From: Thermoanaerobaculia bacterium
GTDB taxonomy: Bacteria; Acidobacteriota; Thermoanaerobaculia; Multivoradales; Multivoraceae
Direction of reading: 5' to 3'
DNA: 40,911 nucleotides
NCBI GenBank assembly: GCA_022824725.1
Contig: JAJDZH010000178.1
Span: 1 to 40,911 of the forward strand
The first letter of the stretch is position 1. Every line of letters begins with the position of its first letter. Positions 9,074 to 22,470 of this stretch are shown piece after piece. The notes beneath the pieces are model-generated. The model worked only from the letters and a program-made list of their open reading frames with translations, made no database searches and was not told the origin of the DNA. The position numbers were made by a program, and so were the translations under genes.

Positions 9074-10261
9074 TCAGTCCTTCCCCTCGGCGCCGGACGC
9101 CGGCGCCAGACGCTCCGCTTCCCGACTGTCGCCGAGCAGCACGGCGACCCAGCGGAACTCCTCCGTGTTCTCGAGCAGGATCTTGACCACCATCGTCAGC
9201 GGCACCGACAGCAGCATCCCGACCGGTCCCCAAACCCAACCCCAGAAGACGAGGGACAGGACGACCACCAGGGTCGACAAGCCGAGCCGCCGCCCCAGCA
9301 GCGGCGGTTCGATGAAGTTGCCGATGACCATGTTGACCACCAGGTAGCCCAGGGCGACGAGCAGCGCCCGGCCGACGCCGATCTGGACCATGGCCAGGAG
9401 GGTCGTCGGCACCGCCGCGATGATCGAACCGAGGTTCGGGATGAAGTTGAGAACGAAGGCCACCAGACCCCAGAAGACCGCGAACTCGACGCCCATCACC
9501 CCCACCCAGATGCCGATCAGCAGGCCGGTGACCAGGCTGATCACCGTCTTGATCCCCATGTAGTGCTGGATTTCGTGCATGGCGCGCGCGAAGCGCGCCT
9601 CGGCGCCGGCGCTGCCGAAGGCCGCCCGGACCTTGGGGCCGAAGGACGCCGCCTCGAAGAGGGTGAAGATGACGATCAGCGAGATGACGAGGAACGACGA
9701 AAGGGCCGCCGTCGTCGTCCGCAGCGTCCGGTTCACGAAGTCGACCAGGAAGCCTGGCTCGAAACGCGAGAACAGGGCAAGCGACAGGGAGTCGTCACCG
9801 CCGTCGGTCGCGGCCTGGGCGGCATCCGGGGACTCCGGGTCGACGGCCGCGGCTCCATCGCCTGTGCCGTCCGCCGTCGAGTCCGCCAGCCAACTGGCGA
9901 CGGGCACTCCCCGCTCCTCGAGCCAGTCGCCGCCGTCTTCGATCCACTCCGAGAGCGTGGACTGGATCTCGCCCATCTCGCCCGCGACCTGGTTCGCCGT
10001 GGAAGCGACCAGATAGCCGGCCAGGGCGATGACCAGCAGATCCATCAGGATCGTGCCGAGGACGGCGACGATCATCGGCAGGCCTCGCTGCAGCCAGGTC
10101 AGAACGGGCAGGCTGATCGCGGCGATGAAGACCGCGACCAGGAACGGGATCATGATCGAGGACGCGGCCCGCAGGCCGGCGACCAGGACGACGACGCAGG
10201 CAGCGACCAGAAGCAGTCGCATCGGCGTAACGAGATCCCGTGCCTGATCGTCCCTGGCCAC
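9074..10261 (-). CDS. AI-2E family transporter (PerM/DUF20 permease)
   Basis: Integral membrane protein of 395 residues. Its hydrophobic segments are an N-terminal pair (LLLVAACVVVLVAGL, then FLVAVFIAAISLP), one at MIVAVLGTILMDLLVIALAG, and a C-terminal cluster. The family motifs are FVLNFIPNLGSIIAAVP and GWVWGPVGMLLSVPLTMVVK near the end. A soluble region between residues about 95 and 165 is unusually rich in Asp, Gly and Ala. Despite the family name, most members have no proven AI-2 transport, and some act as Na+/H+ antiporters or other exporters. The start is GTG at 10261; ATG at 10222 (MRLLLVAAC) is an alternative. Confidence 0.9.
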   Translation of the reverse strand: MARDDQARDLVTPMRLLLVAACVVVLVAGLRAASSIMIPFLVAVFIAAISLPVLTWLQRGLPMIVAVLGTILMDLLVIALAGYLVASTANQVAGEMGEIQSTLSEWIEDGGDWLEERGVPVASWLADSTADGTGDGAAAVDPESPDAAQAATDGGDDSLSLALFSRFEPGFLVDFVNRTLRTTTAALSSFLVISLIVIFTLFEAASFGPKVRAAFGSAGAEARFARAMHEIQHYMGIKTVISLVTGLLIGIWVGVMGVEFAVFWGLVAFVLNFIPNLGSIIAAVPTTLLAMVQIGVGRALLVALGYLVVNMVIGNFIEPPLLGRRLGLSTLVVVLSLVFWGWVWGPVGMLLSVPLTMVVKILLENTEEFRWVAVLLGDSREAERLAPASGAEGKD

Positions 10262-10313
10262 TGGCCGCAGTGTAACCGTGCCCGGCCCCTGGGCCCCCGT
10301 GCCCCCCTGAGGT

Positions 10314-12257
<1,944 letters not shown>

Positions 12258-12275
12258 CCGGGTCTCCCTATCGCT

Positions 12276-13865
<1,590 letters not shown>

Positions 13866-13931
13866 CTCTTGCTACCTCGCCACGGTCGAGAGCGAGAAAC
13901 GGTCCCGCCTCACCGTCCAGGCCGTGAACAG

Positions 13932-14006
13932 TGGCTCCTCGGGAGGGATTCGAACCCCCAACATTTCGGTTAACAGCCGAACGCTCTACCGTTGAGCTAC
14001 CGAGGA
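13932..14006 (-). tRNA. tRNA-Asn (GTT), CCA encoded
   Basis: The minus strand folds into a full cloverleaf: acceptor TCCTCGG/CCGAGGA, D-arm GCTC/GAGC, anticodon arm TTCGG-CTGTTAA-CCGAA with anticodon GTT, and T-arm with the TTCGAAT loop. The gene ends in an encoded CCA (13932-13934). Length is 75 including CCA. A strong promoter lies just upstream. Confidence 0.97.
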
Positions 14007-14049
14007 AGAATCCGCCTCAAGGCAAACAGCGGCGGGCGACACGGAGTTC

Positions 14050-14079
14050 ATCTTAGGGAGGCTTCAAGCCGACTGTCAA
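14050..14079 (-). promoter_or_regulatory. Promoter of tRNA-Asn
   Basis: On the minus strand TTGACA (14079-14074) and TAAGAT (14055-14050) are separated by 18 bp: a perfect -35 and a five-of-six -10. Transcription would start near 14043, leaving a short leader before the tRNA 5' end at 14006. It may also feed pckA-acs downstream. Confidence 0.75.
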
Positions 14080-14107
14080 ACCCCCGCCCGAACGCCTTTC
14101 GGCGAAG

Positions 14108-15832
<1,725 letters not shown>

Positions 15833-15841
15833 GACATCTCC

Positions 15842-17638
15842 TCAGCGCCCCGACTGCCCGTAGAACTCGCGGCTGAGCTGCTGCTTTTCCTCGATCATCC
15901 GGTGCAGGGTCTCCATGTCACCTTCACGCTGTGCGCGATTGATCTCCCGGGCAAGCAGGTTGAGCCGCTGTCTGGTGAAACGCCGACCCAATTCCACGAG
16001 ACTGATCCGAAGCTCCGATTCAGAGAAGGCAGACGACCGTTGTAACAAAAGCCCGGCGATCCGGTCAACAGGTCGATCGGTCTCGTCGTCCGTACCGGCC
16101 CGGCGTCCCAGAACATCCACGAGGGCGCCGGAGTCGATCCGCTCCGCCCCGGCTTGGGCCTGCTCCCTCATGGCCTCGTAGATGGCGCGCAGGGCGGGAT
16201 CGAAGAAGGCATCCGGCGCCGGCCATTCGATGCCGCGAAGGTCCGGGGCGGCGGCCGTCAGACGCAGCACCTGCTCCTCGATCGACGAGGTCACCGGGGG
16301 ACGGCGGACGGCGGCGGGCCCGGGCGCGTCCGCGGCGGCCGGCTTCTCAGCCGCCGGGGCGGATTCCCGCAGCAGCACGTCGACCTTGACCCCGAGTCGC
16401 TCGGCGGCGGTCTCGTAGTAGCCCCTTCGCGCGATCGGGTCGCCGATCCGGTCGATCAGCGTCCGTACCCGCGCGGCCTCGCGCGCCCGCAACCGCGGAT
16501 CGAGCTCGCCCCGGCTGGGCAGGTCGTCGATCTCGATCGCCACCGCATCCCGGGCCTCGGCAACCGTGGCCCGCACCGCCCCGGGTCCCTCGTCGAGCCG
16601 CAGCGAATCCGGATCCTGGCCCGCCGGAAAGAGCGCCCGGCGAACGTTGAGCCCGGCCTCGAGCATCAGTCCCGCCGCCTTGCGGGCCGCCTCGATGCCG
16701 GCACGGTCGCCGTCGTAACCCAGGACCACCTCGTCGGTGTAGCGGGACAGCAACCGCACCTGCTGCTCCGTGAGCGCCGTCCCCATGCTCGCGACGGCCC
16801 AGTCGATGCCCGATGCCGCGGCGCCCATCACGTCGAAGTAGCCCTCGACCAGGAGCGCCCGGCCCTGTTCCCGGATCCCGCGGCGGGCGGCGTCGAGCCC
16901 GTAGAGCAGCGTGCCCTTCCGGAAGTGATCCGTCTCGTTCGTGTTGACGTACTTGGCCTGGTCGTCGCCGAGGGTGCGGCCGCCGAACGCCAGGAGGCGG
17001 CCGGAAGGCGACCGGATGGGGAACATCAGCCGGTTGCGGAACCGGTCGTAGGGACGGTCCGGCGCCTTCGGGCTGCGGGCGATGAGACCCGCGGCCTCGA
17101 GGTCGGGAACCGGTATGCGCCGTCCCAGATCCTCGATCATCGTCCGCCAGTCGTCGGGCGCGTAGCCCACGCCGAAGCTGGCGATGAGCTCCCGCGGCAC
17201 CTTGCGCCGCTCCAGGTACTGCCGGGGCACGGGCTCCGTCCCGAGCTTCGCCCGGAAGAAGTCGTAGGCGGCGTCGAGCGCGGCCTGAACGCGCTCGGAG
17301 CGGTCGGCCCGGCGATCGGCGCCCGGCCCGGAAGCCCGCCGCAGGGGAACTCCGTAGCGGCGGGCCAGACTCTCGATCGCGGTGGCGAAGGTGTCGCCGG
17401 TGAGTTCCATGTGGAAGCGGATGGCGTCGCCGCCGGCGCCGCAGCCGAAGCAGTAGTAGAGCTTGCGCTCGGGATCGAGCGACAGCGACGGCGTCTTCTC
17501 CTTGTGGAAGGGGCAGAGCGCCACGAAGCGCTGGCCGCGGCGCTCGACCTTCGTGTGCTCGCTGACGAGGTCGATGAGGTCGACCGCCTCGCGCACCGCG
17601 TCCACCGCCTCGTCGGTGAGCCTGGAGCGTCGCTGCAC
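15842..17638 (-). CDS. dnaG: DNA primase DnaG
   Basis: Makes RNA primers for replication. The protein has 598 residues. The N-terminal zinc-binding domain has CPFHKEKTPSL and YYCFGCGAGGDAIRF, giving C-x2-H and C-x2-C ligands. The Toprim catalytic core shows ALLVEGYFDVMGA with its Glu and VVLGYDGDRAGIEAA with its DxD-type acidic pair, at about residues 260-320. The C-terminal part (TSSIEEQVLRLTAA onward) is the helicase-interacting domain. The start is GTG at 17638 (MQRRSRLTDEAVDAV). It ends 9 bp before rpoD and begins 40 bp after mutS2. Confidence 0.97.
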   Translation of the reverse strand: MQRRSRLTDEAVDAVREAVDLIDLVSEHTKVERRGQRFVALCPFHKEKTPSLSLDPERKLYYCFGCGAGGDAIRFHMELTGDTFATAIESLARRYGVPLRRASGPGADRRADRSERVQAALDAAYDFFRAKLGTEPVPRQYLERRKVPRELIASFGVGYAPDDWRTMIEDLGRRIPVPDLEAAGLIARSPKAPDRPYDRFRNRLMFPIRSPSGRLLAFGGRTLGDDQAKYVNTNETDHFRKGTLLYGLDAARRGIREQGRALLVEGYFDVMGAAASGIDWAVASMGTALTEQQVRLLSRYTDEVVLGYDGDRAGIEAARKAAGLMLEAGLNVRRALFPAGQDPDSLRLDEGPGAVRATVAEARDAVAIEIDDLPSRGELDPRLRAREAARVRTLIDRIGDPIARRGYYETAAERLGVKVDVLLRESAPAAEKPAAADAPGPAAVRRPPVTSSIEEQVLRLTAAAPDLRGIEWPAPDAFFDPALRAIYEAMREQAQAGAERIDSGALVDVLGRRAGTDDETDRPVDRIAGLLLQRSSAFSESELRISLVELGRRFTRQRLNLLAREINRAQREGDMETLHRMIEEKQQLSREFYGQSGR

Positions 17639-17678
17639 GACCGCTCATGCTACAGCGACAGGCGCCCCTCGGGAGCCG

Positions 17679-20240
17679 TCAGCGCAGGAGGACTTCGGTC
17701 GCGCCGTCGCCGCCGGCGGAGGGGAGAGCGGGATCGAAGCCGGCCACCGCCGGGTGGCTTCGCAGGTGCTCGCGAACCGCCCGGCGAAGCCGGCCGCTGC
17801 CGTGGCCATGGACCACGCGAACCCGTTCGCGGCCGGCCGCCAGAGCCCGATCGAGGTAGGCGTCGAGGGAGTCGAGGGCCGGCTCGACCAACTGGCCGAT
17901 CAGGAGCAGCTCCGCTTCCACCGAAGGCGCGGGAGATCTCTGGACCCGGACCCGGCCGGGCGCCGGCCGTTCTCCGCCCGCTACCGCCAGAAGATCGGCG
18001 CCGGGCGCCCGGACCCGCTTGCCGCGGACCAGCACCGTCGCCTGGTCGCCGCGCAGTTCCACGAGCTCACCCAGCCAGCCCAGCGAACGGTGGCGGACAC
18101 GCTCACCGGCAACCAGGGGACGCTGCTCCTCCGGCTGCGACGGTTCCTCCGGTTCCCGTTCCGGCGCGGGGTCGATCTCGCCAGGCGCCCGGGAAGCGCG
18201 ATCGGCCGCCGCCGCCAGGTCCCGGTCGAGTTCTCCGTGCAGGGATGCGGCGGCCCGGGCGAAGGCCCGTTTGCCCGGCCCCCGGGAGGTCGACGACAAC
18301 CCGGCCAGGGCCTCATCCAGCCGGCGGCGGTTCGCCCGCCGCAACGCGTCGACTTCCCGCCCGAGCGCCTTGCCGAGTCGTTCCCTGGCCGCCCGCAGGG
18401 ACTCCTGCCGGGTCTCGAAACGGGCGCGGGCTGTCTCCGTCTCGGCGGTCCGCCGGGCGAGCTCCGCCTCCCGCTCGAGCAGCCGCTCGCGGAGGCGTTC
18501 GTTGCGTTCCAGCACCCGCCGCAGCTTCTGGTGCTCGGAACCCAGGAAGTGCTCGGCCCGCTCCAGCCAGGCCGGCGGCAGGCCGAGGCGACGCGCCAGC
18601 GCCAACGCCTGGCTTCCTCCGGGCGGGCCGACGACCAGCCGGTAGGTGGGCAGGCCGTTCTGCGGATCGAAACCCATCGCGGCGCAGGAGGCCGACTGCG
18701 ACTCGAGGGCGGCCGCGGCAAGCTGGGTGAGGTGGGTCGTCAGGATGCCGAGCGAACCGCGCTCGACCAGCCCCTCGAGCAGGGCGATTCCGAGCGCGGC
18801 GCCCTCCTCCGGGTTCGTCCCGGCGCCGACCTCGTCGAGCAGGACCAGGGTGCGCGGCCCGGCGCGGCGCCACACCTCGCGCAGGCGGAGCAACCGGGCG
18901 CTGAACGTCGACTGCTCGTCGAGGACGCTCTGCTCGTCGCCCACCACCGCCACGACGTGGTCGAGGATCGGCAGGCGACTGTCCCGCCCGGCGGGAACCG
19001 GCAGACCGGCCTGGTTCATCAGGCACAAGAGCCCCACCGTCTTCAGGGCGACCGTCTTGCCGCCGGCGTTCGGACCGGTCAGCACCAGGGTTCTACACCC
19101 CGGCCAGGAACCGCCCGCGCCGCTGCCGATCCCTCCGCGGGAGTCCCCGCCGTGATCGTCCAGCTTCAGGTCCAGCGGCACGACGACGCCCCGGTTGCCG
19201 GCCGCGCCCAGCGCCAGTTCCCTGCGGTCGGCCAGCCGCGGATCGAGCAGCGGGTGGCGGGCGCCGCGGAGTTCGAGCAGCGGCGCTTCGCCGGCCGGAC
19301 CGTCGGATGCGACCGTGGCGAGCACGGCGTCGACGTCGACTGCGAAGCGCGCCGCCGCCTGCATCGCATCGACGGCGGCCAGGAAGTCGATGCGCGCGAC
19401 GATCGCCGGCGTGAGGACCTGCACCTGAGCCACCAGCTCGGCCAGGATGCGGCTGCGCTCGACGTCCTTGTCCGAAGCAAGCCGCTCCATCTCGTCGTTG
19501 CCTTCGACTACCTCCGAGGGTTCGAAGTAGAAGCTCCTGCCCGAGGCGGAGCGGCCCCTGACGAGTCCGGCGAGACGGCCGCGGCTACCCGAGGGAAGGA
19601 GGACCGACAGCCGGCCGCCCCGCATGGGCGTCGAATCGTCCGCCAGGGCGTTGCCGTGCTCCCGCACCCAGGCCTGAAGCGAGGCCTCGACCGAAGCCTG
19701 GGTGCGCCGGGCGTCCCGGACGAGCGTCCGCAGCCGCGGCGTCGCGTCGTCCCGCACCTCGCCGCGCCGGTTCAGCATGCGGCGCAGGCGGCTCGCCAAC
19801 CCGGCGCAGCCTCCGCCATGCTGGCCCGGAGGGACGGCTTGCGCGGCGTCGGCCTCCATCCGTCGCAGCGTCTCGACCTCGGCGGCGCATTGCGGCGTGG
19901 CGCCGGGACTCTCCAGCCGTCCCACCACCTCCTCGCTGGCCTCGATCGCCGCGGCCAGGTCGAGCAACTCCGGACCGCCCAAGCCTCGACCGTCCCCTTC
20001 GAGATGAGAGCAGAGGTCGAGAAGCCCATCGAGCGACGGCACCAGGACACCGTCCCGTTCGACCTCCCGGGCGATCTCCGCGTAGCGAACCCGCCGCCGC
20101 TCGATCTCGTCGCGGTCGGTTTCCGGCGCGATGGCGCGGACCGCCCGGCCCCCTATGTCGGTCGAAGCGAAACCCGCGAGGACGGCGAGCAGCGACGGAA
20201 ACTCGAGCGCCTCGGAGGTAGCGGCGCTACAACAACTCAT
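17679..20240 (-). CDS. mutS2: MutS2 family ATPase with degenerate-looking Smr tail
   Basis: MutS2 (853 residues) acts on recombination intermediates and, in Bacillus, on collided ribosomes. The ATPase has Walker A TGPNAGGKTVALKTVG near residue 388, the Walker B segment LVLLDEVGAGTNPEEGAALG, and the switch His of LTTHLTQLAA. A long arginine-rich coiled coil follows (about 520-640), then a beta-barrel-like stretch and a C-terminal Smr domain. In the Smr domain the HGHGSGRLRRAV motif (near 812) is kept, but the usual LDLRG-x-R strand is replaced by LLLIGQLVEPALD. The gene lies between rpsU and dnaG, an insertion into the classic operon. ATG start at 20240. Confidence 0.95.
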   Translation of the reverse strand: MSCCSAATSEALEFPSLLAVLAGFASTDIGGRAVRAIAPETDRDEIERRRVRYAEIAREVERDGVLVPSLDGLLDLCSHLEGDGRGLGGPELLDLAAAIEASEEVVGRLESPGATPQCAAEVETLRRMEADAAQAVPPGQHGGGCAGLASRLRRMLNRRGEVRDDATPRLRTLVRDARRTQASVEASLQAWVREHGNALADDSTPMRGGRLSVLLPSGSRGRLAGLVRGRSASGRSFYFEPSEVVEGNDEMERLASDKDVERSRILAELVAQVQVLTPAIVARIDFLAAVDAMQAAARFAVDVDAVLATVASDGPAGEAPLLELRGARHPLLDPRLADRRELALGAAGNRGVVVPLDLKLDDHGGDSRGGIGSGAGGSWPGCRTLVLTGPNAGGKTVALKTVGLLCLMNQAGLPVPAGRDSRLPILDHVVAVVGDEQSVLDEQSTFSARLLRLREVWRRAGPRTLVLLDEVGAGTNPEEGAALGIALLEGLVERGSLGILTTHLTQLAAAALESQSASCAAMGFDPQNGLPTYRLVVGPPGGSQALALARRLGLPPAWLERAEHFLGSEHQKLRRVLERNERLRERLLEREAELARRTAETETARARFETRQESLRAARERLGKALGREVDALRRANRRRLDEALAGLSSTSRGPGKRAFARAAASLHGELDRDLAAAADRASRAPGEIDPAPEREPEEPSQPEEQRPLVAGERVRHRSLGWLGELVELRGDQATVLVRGKRVRAPGADLLAVAGGERPAPGRVRVQRSPAPSVEAELLLIGQLVEPALDSLDAYLDRALAAGRERVRVVHGHGSGRLRRAVREHLRSHPAVAGFDPALPSAGGDGATEVLLR

Positions 20241-20298
20241 CTGTCAGCCCGGTAACGGATCACCAAGCTCGGCGCAGCGCGTTCGCTGCGGGGACGCC

Positions 20299-20508
20299 CT
20301 AGGCGAGACCGGCGCGGCGCTCCTCAGCCAGCCGCCGCAACATCTTCTTGCGGGCCTGCATGACCTTGCGCTTCCGCTTGACGGACGGCTTCTCGAAGTG
20401 CTGGCGCTTCTTGAGCTCCGTCAGGATGCCTTCCTTCTCGCACTTCCGCTTGAAGCGGCGAAGCGCATTCTCGAAGCTCTCGTCTTCGCGTACCTGCACA
20501 ACCGGCAT
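20299..20508 (-). CDS. rpsU: 30S ribosomal protein bS21
   Basis: Basic 69-residue protein of the bS21 family, a late-assembling subunit protein near the anti-Shine-Dalgarno region. [20 protein letters not shown] at the N-terminus and [19 protein letters not shown] in the centre are diagnostic. It leads the macromolecular synthesis operon (rpsU, then dnaG and rpoD), as in E. coli, but with mutS2 next. A promoter about 90 bp upstream is visible. Confidence 0.97.
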   Translation of the reverse strand: MPVVQVREDESFENALRRFKRKCEKEGILTELKKRQHFEKPSVKRKRKVMQARKKMLRRLAEERRAGLA

Positions 20509-20598
20509 GAAGTGATCTCGTTCCCTTTGTTGACCCGCGGGCTTCCGCCCGGATAGCCCGATCGCCGCCGACGCACGTCAGCCCACGGGCGAACGCGG

Positions 20599-20627
20599 AT
20601 TCTGCACGAGCCGGCCCGCCCCGTCAA
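20599..20627 (-). promoter_or_regulatory. Promoter of the rpsU-mutS2-dnaG-rpoD operon
   Basis: On the minus strand TTGACG (20627-20622) is followed after exactly 17 bp by CAGAAT (20604-20599). That is five of six at -35 and four of six at -10. The start would be near 20592, with a leader of about 84 bases. The -35 lies in the loop of a 7-bp hairpin (CCGGCCC 20611-20617 with GGGCCGG 20628-20634), just 3' of the lipoprotein gene, so the end of that transcript and this promoter overlap. Confidence 0.6.
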
Positions 20628-20640
20628 GGGCCGGGCACGC

Positions 20641-21432
20641 CTACTCCTCCTCCGCCTGACCCTCCACGGCGTTGGCGTCGGTGCGGTAGACCGTCCCGTC
20701 GCCCTCGCGGAAGAACACCCCGGCGGCCGCGCCGGCGCCATGCTCCTCGGGGTTCTTCGGGTAGAACCAGGCGAACACGTTCTCCTCATCGAACTCCCGG
20801 ACGTTGCGATGGAACACCTTGCCGAGGAGCGCTTCGACCTCGGCCTCGGTCATCCCCCGCTCCACTTGGGCCAGCCGTTCGGCGGTGATGTAGCGCGCGT
20901 CCTGGTACTCGGCCAGCCGCGCCTGGAGATCGGCGTTGTCGGGGTCGACGCCGAGGGCCCGCTGCAGGATCTCGACCGCGCGGCGGTAGTCGCCGCCCTT
21001 GACCACGTACTCCTCGGCCAGGTACATGTCCTCGGCGCTCTTCATCGCGAAGGCGGCCCGCTGCTCTTCGGTCATCTCACCGCCGAGTTCCCATTCCGCT
21101 TCGTTGATGTAGTTGACCAGCTTGGTCGCAAAGGCCTCTCCGTCGTTTCCGATCTCGTTGTCGAGGGAATCGACCTGCGCGGCGAGGGCCTCGACGTCGT
21201 CGTCCTCGCCCGGCGTGAGGACCCGCGCGCGAAGCCCCGCCAGTTCGTCGCGCTTGACGTTCAGCGCCGCCTGCTCTTCCTGCAACTCGGCCCACGCATC
21301 GGCGCGCGCGGCGGACACCCGTTCCTCCTCCGAGGGACCGCACGCGACCAGAGCGGCGAACAGGACGATGACCGAAGCGCAAGCGGCGAACGCCGCCCGG
21401 CCCGGCCGCCCGATTGGAGTGGATCTCGACAT
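20641..21432 (-). CDS. TPR lipoprotein with a BamE/SmpA-like C-terminal region
   Basis: Protein of 263 residues with a lipoprotein signal: basic start, hydrophobic core, then lipobox LVAC with Cys at about 31. A charged coiled coil follows (about 40-90). Around residues 130-180 is a TPR-like helical pair (YRRAVEILQRALGVDPDNAD). The C-terminal part (ERGMTEAEVEALLGKV, then NVFAWFYPKN and GVFFREGDGTVYRTD) resembles the SmpA/OmlA/BamE fold. The ATG at 21432 has AAGGAGG upstream. It probably sits on the inner leaflet of the outer membrane or the periplasmic face. No precise function can be given. Confidence 0.82.
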   Translation of the reverse strand: MSRSTPIGRPGRAAFAACASVIVLFAALVACGPSEEERVSAARADAWAELQEEQAALNVKRDELAGLRARVLTPGEDDDVEALAAQVDSLDNEIGNDGEAFATKLVNYINEAEWELGGEMTEEQRAAFAMKSAEDMYLAEEYVVKGGDYRRAVEILQRALGVDPDNADLQARLAEYQDARYITAERLAQVERGMTEAEVEALLGKVFHRNVREFDEENVFAWFYPKNPEEHGAGAAAGVFFREGDGTVYRTDANAVEGQAEEE

Positions 21433-21469
21433 TCTGGCGCCTCCTTGGACCGCTTGTTGCGTGCCGGCG

Positions 21470-21475
21470 ACTATA
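21470..21475 (-). promoter_or_regulatory. -10 element of the lipoprotein gene
   Basis: TATAGT on the minus strand, 38 bp before the ATG. No good -35 is visible at the right spacing. It is divergent from the tRNA promoter about 50 bp away. Confidence 0.45.
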
Positions 21476-21523
21476 CCCCAAGGCGAGCCGCGACAGGGCG
21501 CACACGGAGGCTCGACGTGGGGC

Positions 21524-21529
21524 TATACT
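21524..21529 (+). promoter_or_regulatory. -10 element of the CAT-anticodon tRNA gene
   Basis: TATACT on the plus strand, 26 bp before the tRNA 5' end, five of six to consensus. The -35 is weak. Start of transcription is expected near 21536. Confidence 0.5.
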
Positions 21530-21554
21530 GCGGCACTGCGCTCGGGTGCCCTGA

Positions 21555-21627
21555 GGGTCCATAGCTCAGCGGTTAGAGCATCCGGCTCATAACCGGCAGG
21601 TCCCTGGTTCGAATCCAGGTGGACCCA
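21555..21627 (+). tRNA. tRNA with CAT anticodon (elongator Met or Ile2)
   Basis: Cloverleaf: acceptor GGGTCCA/TGGACCC, D-arm GCTC/GAGC with the 8-base loop AGCGGTTA, anticodon loop CTCATAA, T-arm CCTGG-TTCGAAT-CCAGG, discriminator A. It is not an initiator, since the three G-C pairs of an initiator anticodon stem are absent. No CCA is encoded (CAC follows). The short D-loop and the non-paired 27/43 position are more like tRNA-Ile2, whose C34 becomes lysidine, but elongator Met is equally possible. Identity needs a covariance or TFAM-type classifier. Confidence 0.93.
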
Positions 21628-21685
21628 CACCGCGAACTGCGGAGCCTGCGATCGCTAACTCACTGGAACCTCTGACAATCGGCGC

Positions 21686-22426
21686 ATGGAACGAGTCCTC
21701 GACACGATCGTAGATCTGCAGCAGGCGAGCCTGGAACTCGCCCACAGCCGCGCCCTTCTGGACGGGGTTCCCGAGTCGATGCAGGAGCTCCACGACCAGT
21801 ACGTGCACCAGCGGAGCGAGATCGAACGGCTCGAGCAGGAGTGCCAGCAGGCCGAACTCGAGCGCCGCGCCGCGGAAGCAGAAGCGGCGGCGGGAAAGGA
21901 GAGCATCGAGCGCTACCAGGAGCAGATCGCCCGCGTCACGACGCAGCGCGAGTACGGCGCTCTTCTGAGTGAGATCGACACGGTGCGCGCCGGCATGCGG
22001 GAAGCGGACGAGCAGGCTCTCCTGGCCATCGAGCGCCAGGACGAGGCGTCGGCGCAGCTCGACGAGATCCGCGGCGCGTTCGAGACGCTCGACCAGCAGT
22101 ACCAGGAGCAGCTCGCCGTGTGGGAAGAGCAGAAGCCCGAAATGCGCAAGCGGGTCGAAACGCTCGAGGGGCAGATCGAGGTGTTTCGTGAACGCCTCCC
22201 GCCGGCCGCCCTCCTCCAGTACGAGCGCCTGTTCGACCGCCACGGCGGCGCGCCGCTGGCCGCCATCGGAGTCGTCGAGAGTACCGGCGCTCCCATCCGG
22301 CACTGTTCGTTCTGCAACTACCGGATCAGGCCTCAGGTCGTCGTCCAGATTCAGACCCAGGGCGCGCTCGTACCCTGCGACTCCTGCCAGCGAATCCTGT
22401 ACCTGGACGGCGGAGAGACCGGCTGA
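21686..22426 (+). CDS. Coiled-coil protein with C4-type zinc ribbon (DUF164/CdsZ-like)
   Basis: Protein of 246 residues. Residues about 5-170 form a long helical coiled coil (for example EIERLEQECQQAELERRAAE). The C-terminal end is a zinc ribbon with two knuckles, HCSFCNYRI and VPCDSCQRILYL, giving four Cys ligands. This matches the C4-type zinc ribbon family (COG1579), which commonly sits next to genes of the YggS or Nif3 type in GC-rich bacteria. Function is not settled; a chlamydial member has been linked to type III secretion and others to nucleic-acid binding. It follows the tRNA by 58 bp with no clear promoter, and its stop abuts the yggS region. Confidence 0.88.
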   Translation: MERVLDTIVDLQQASLELAHSRALLDGVPESMQELHDQYVHQRSEIERLEQECQQAELERRAAEAEAAAGKESIERYQEQIARVTTQREYGALLSEIDTVRAGMREADEQALLAIERQDEASAQLDEIRGAFETLDQQYQEQLAVWEEQKPEMRKRVETLEGQIEVFRERLPPAALLQYERLFDRHGGAPLAAIGVVESTGAPIRHCSFCNYRIRPQVVVQIQTQGALVPCDSCQRILYLDGGETG

Positions 22427-22470
22427 GCGAGGCGCCGGGGAAGACGGCGGCCGAACGCTACGCGGAGATA

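Noticed and set aside
20611-20634. Terminator after the lipoprotein gene
   Set aside because: A 7-bp stem is present, but there is no U-tract and the sequence doubles as the rpsU promoter, so it was not called.
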